From Spirochaetota bacterium (lineage in GTDB: Bacteria; Spirochaetota; Spirochaetia; Treponematales; UBA12059): a stretch of DNA of 5,296 bases. The notes under the pieces were generated by a model. The model worked only from the letters and a program-made list of their open reading frames with translations, searched no databases and was not told the origin of the DNA. A program made the position numbers and the translations under genes. Location of the stretch: the NCBI GenBank assembly GCA_022709445.1, contig JAKLIU010000156.1:1-5296 (forward strand), in the 5' to 3' direction. Positions 4,732-5,296 of the stretch are shown one piece after another (position 1 is the first letter of the stretch; each line of letters starts with the position of its first letter).

Positions 4732-5296
4732 TTGTCCACGCTCAAGCGTTACAAGGACCTTGAAAAAAGCCTGGCAAAGCGCCTCTCCTCCGCGTTCCAG
4801 CGCTCCGCCGCCGCCGTGGCGGCGTTCTTCAGGGCGGTCGTGAAGGCCGGCCGGCAGAAGATCACCATCATGCTGGTCCCCCACACGGAAAAACGCATCC
4901 TCAACCTCCAGATATCCTTTTTCGGCCTCGGTTTCGGCCTGCTGGTGATCCTCGGGGTCGCCGGGACCCTGATCGTCGCCGCCGCGGGCTACTCGGGCGT
5001 GGCCGGGGAGCTCGCCGGCAAGGCGGACGCCCTCAGGACGACCCAGTCGGACCTGGACACCATACGCGACACCACGTCCCGCCTCGTGGACTCCGTCCGC
5101 TCCTTCCAGGCCGCCCTGGACTCCGCCCTGGCCAAGGTGGGCGCGGACAACGCCGACGGCGCGGCGACGGAACGGGACGGCGACCTGGCCTCGTTCTTCG
5201 AGCGGGCGGAGGTGGGCACGGGCCGGCTCCGCGAGGCCGACGAGATCGACCGGGTCAGCGATTACCTGGAGCGGAGCGTGGATACCCTGCAGGAAG
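4732..5296 (+). CDS. Membrane-anchored coiled-coil protein, probable M23 peptidase N-terminus (partial, 3' end outside window)
   Basis: 188 codons are visible and the frame stays open to the window end. The start is TTG at 4732: AGGAGG (4720-4725) lies 6 bases upstream and a strong promoter precedes it. The order is: a basic, Ala-rich cytoplasmic segment (1-45), KITIMLVPHTEKRILNLQIS (43-62), one membrane helix (about 62-86), then a charged, heptad-like stretch (about 91-188) that looks like a coiled coil in the periplasm. A cytoplasmic tail with a PHxEK motif before a single helix and a coiled coil is what I recall from spirochaetal M23 (LytM-type) peptidoglycan endopeptidases. The zinc-binding catalytic domain would lie beyond the window, so the enzyme call is inference. 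It could instead be a catalytically dead LytM regulator or another cell-envelope coiled-coil protein. It is transcribed divergently from the MBL gene. Confidence 0.72.
   Translation, partial: MSTLKRYKDLEKSLAKRLSSAFQRSAAAVAAFFRAVVKAGRQKITIMLVPHTEKRILNLQISFFGLGFGLLVILGVAGTLIVAAAGYSGVAGELAGKADALRTTQSDLDTIRDTTSRLVDSVRSFQAALDSALAKVGADNADGAATERDGDLASFFERAEVGTGRLREADEIDRVSDYLERSVDTLQE

Noticed and set aside
4516..4884. A 122-codon minus-strand frame crossing the divergent promoter region.
   Set aside because: It overlaps both flanking genes and both promoters, and no family features are visible.
1..5296. CRISPR array, insertion sequence or toxin-antitoxin pair.
   Set aside because: There are no spaced direct repeats of suitable length, no transposase or terminal inverted repeats, and no paired small genes with ribosome binding sites.

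Overview
The window is about 5.3 kb of GC-rich bacterial chromosome carrying ordinary housekeeping genes. It reads best as a high-GC spirochaete. That placement is an inference from recall, not a search. It rests on a SecF with an enlarged periplasmic domain and on a membrane-anchored, coiled-coil protein whose start resembles the N-terminus of spirochaetal M23 peptidases. I see no mobile element, phage gene, CRISPR array or known defence cassette.

Left part, plus strand: the last 62 codons of secD overlap the start of secF by ATGA, so the two are translationally coupled. A strong intrinsic terminator follows secF. Next comes a self-contained tRNA-Cys(GCA) unit with its own near-consensus promoter and its own terminator. 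Two hairpins then separate this rightward block from the leftward htpG.

Middle, minus strand: htpG (bacterial Hsp90, 620 residues, apparently intact) lies downstream of a metallo-beta-lactamase (MBL) fold hydrolase. The 137-base gap between them holds a candidate htpG promoter, a perfect 10-base tandem repeat that forms a textbook G-quadruplex motif, and a leader whose ribosome binding site can fold into a small hairpin. The two genes are probably separate transcription units with possible read-through.

Right part: a 131-base AT-richer spacer carries divergent promoters, both with a TATAGT -10 box. One drives the MBL gene leftward with almost no 5' leader. The other drives a TTG-started membrane protein rightward, which runs off the window. 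Functionally the window combines protein export (SecDF), protein folding (HtpG), translation (tRNA-Cys), an unassigned metallohydrolase and a probable cell-wall protein. I found no convincing new multi-gene system. The items most worth checking are the MBL enzyme's substrate, its apparent leaderless start, and the G-quadruplex/htpG control region.
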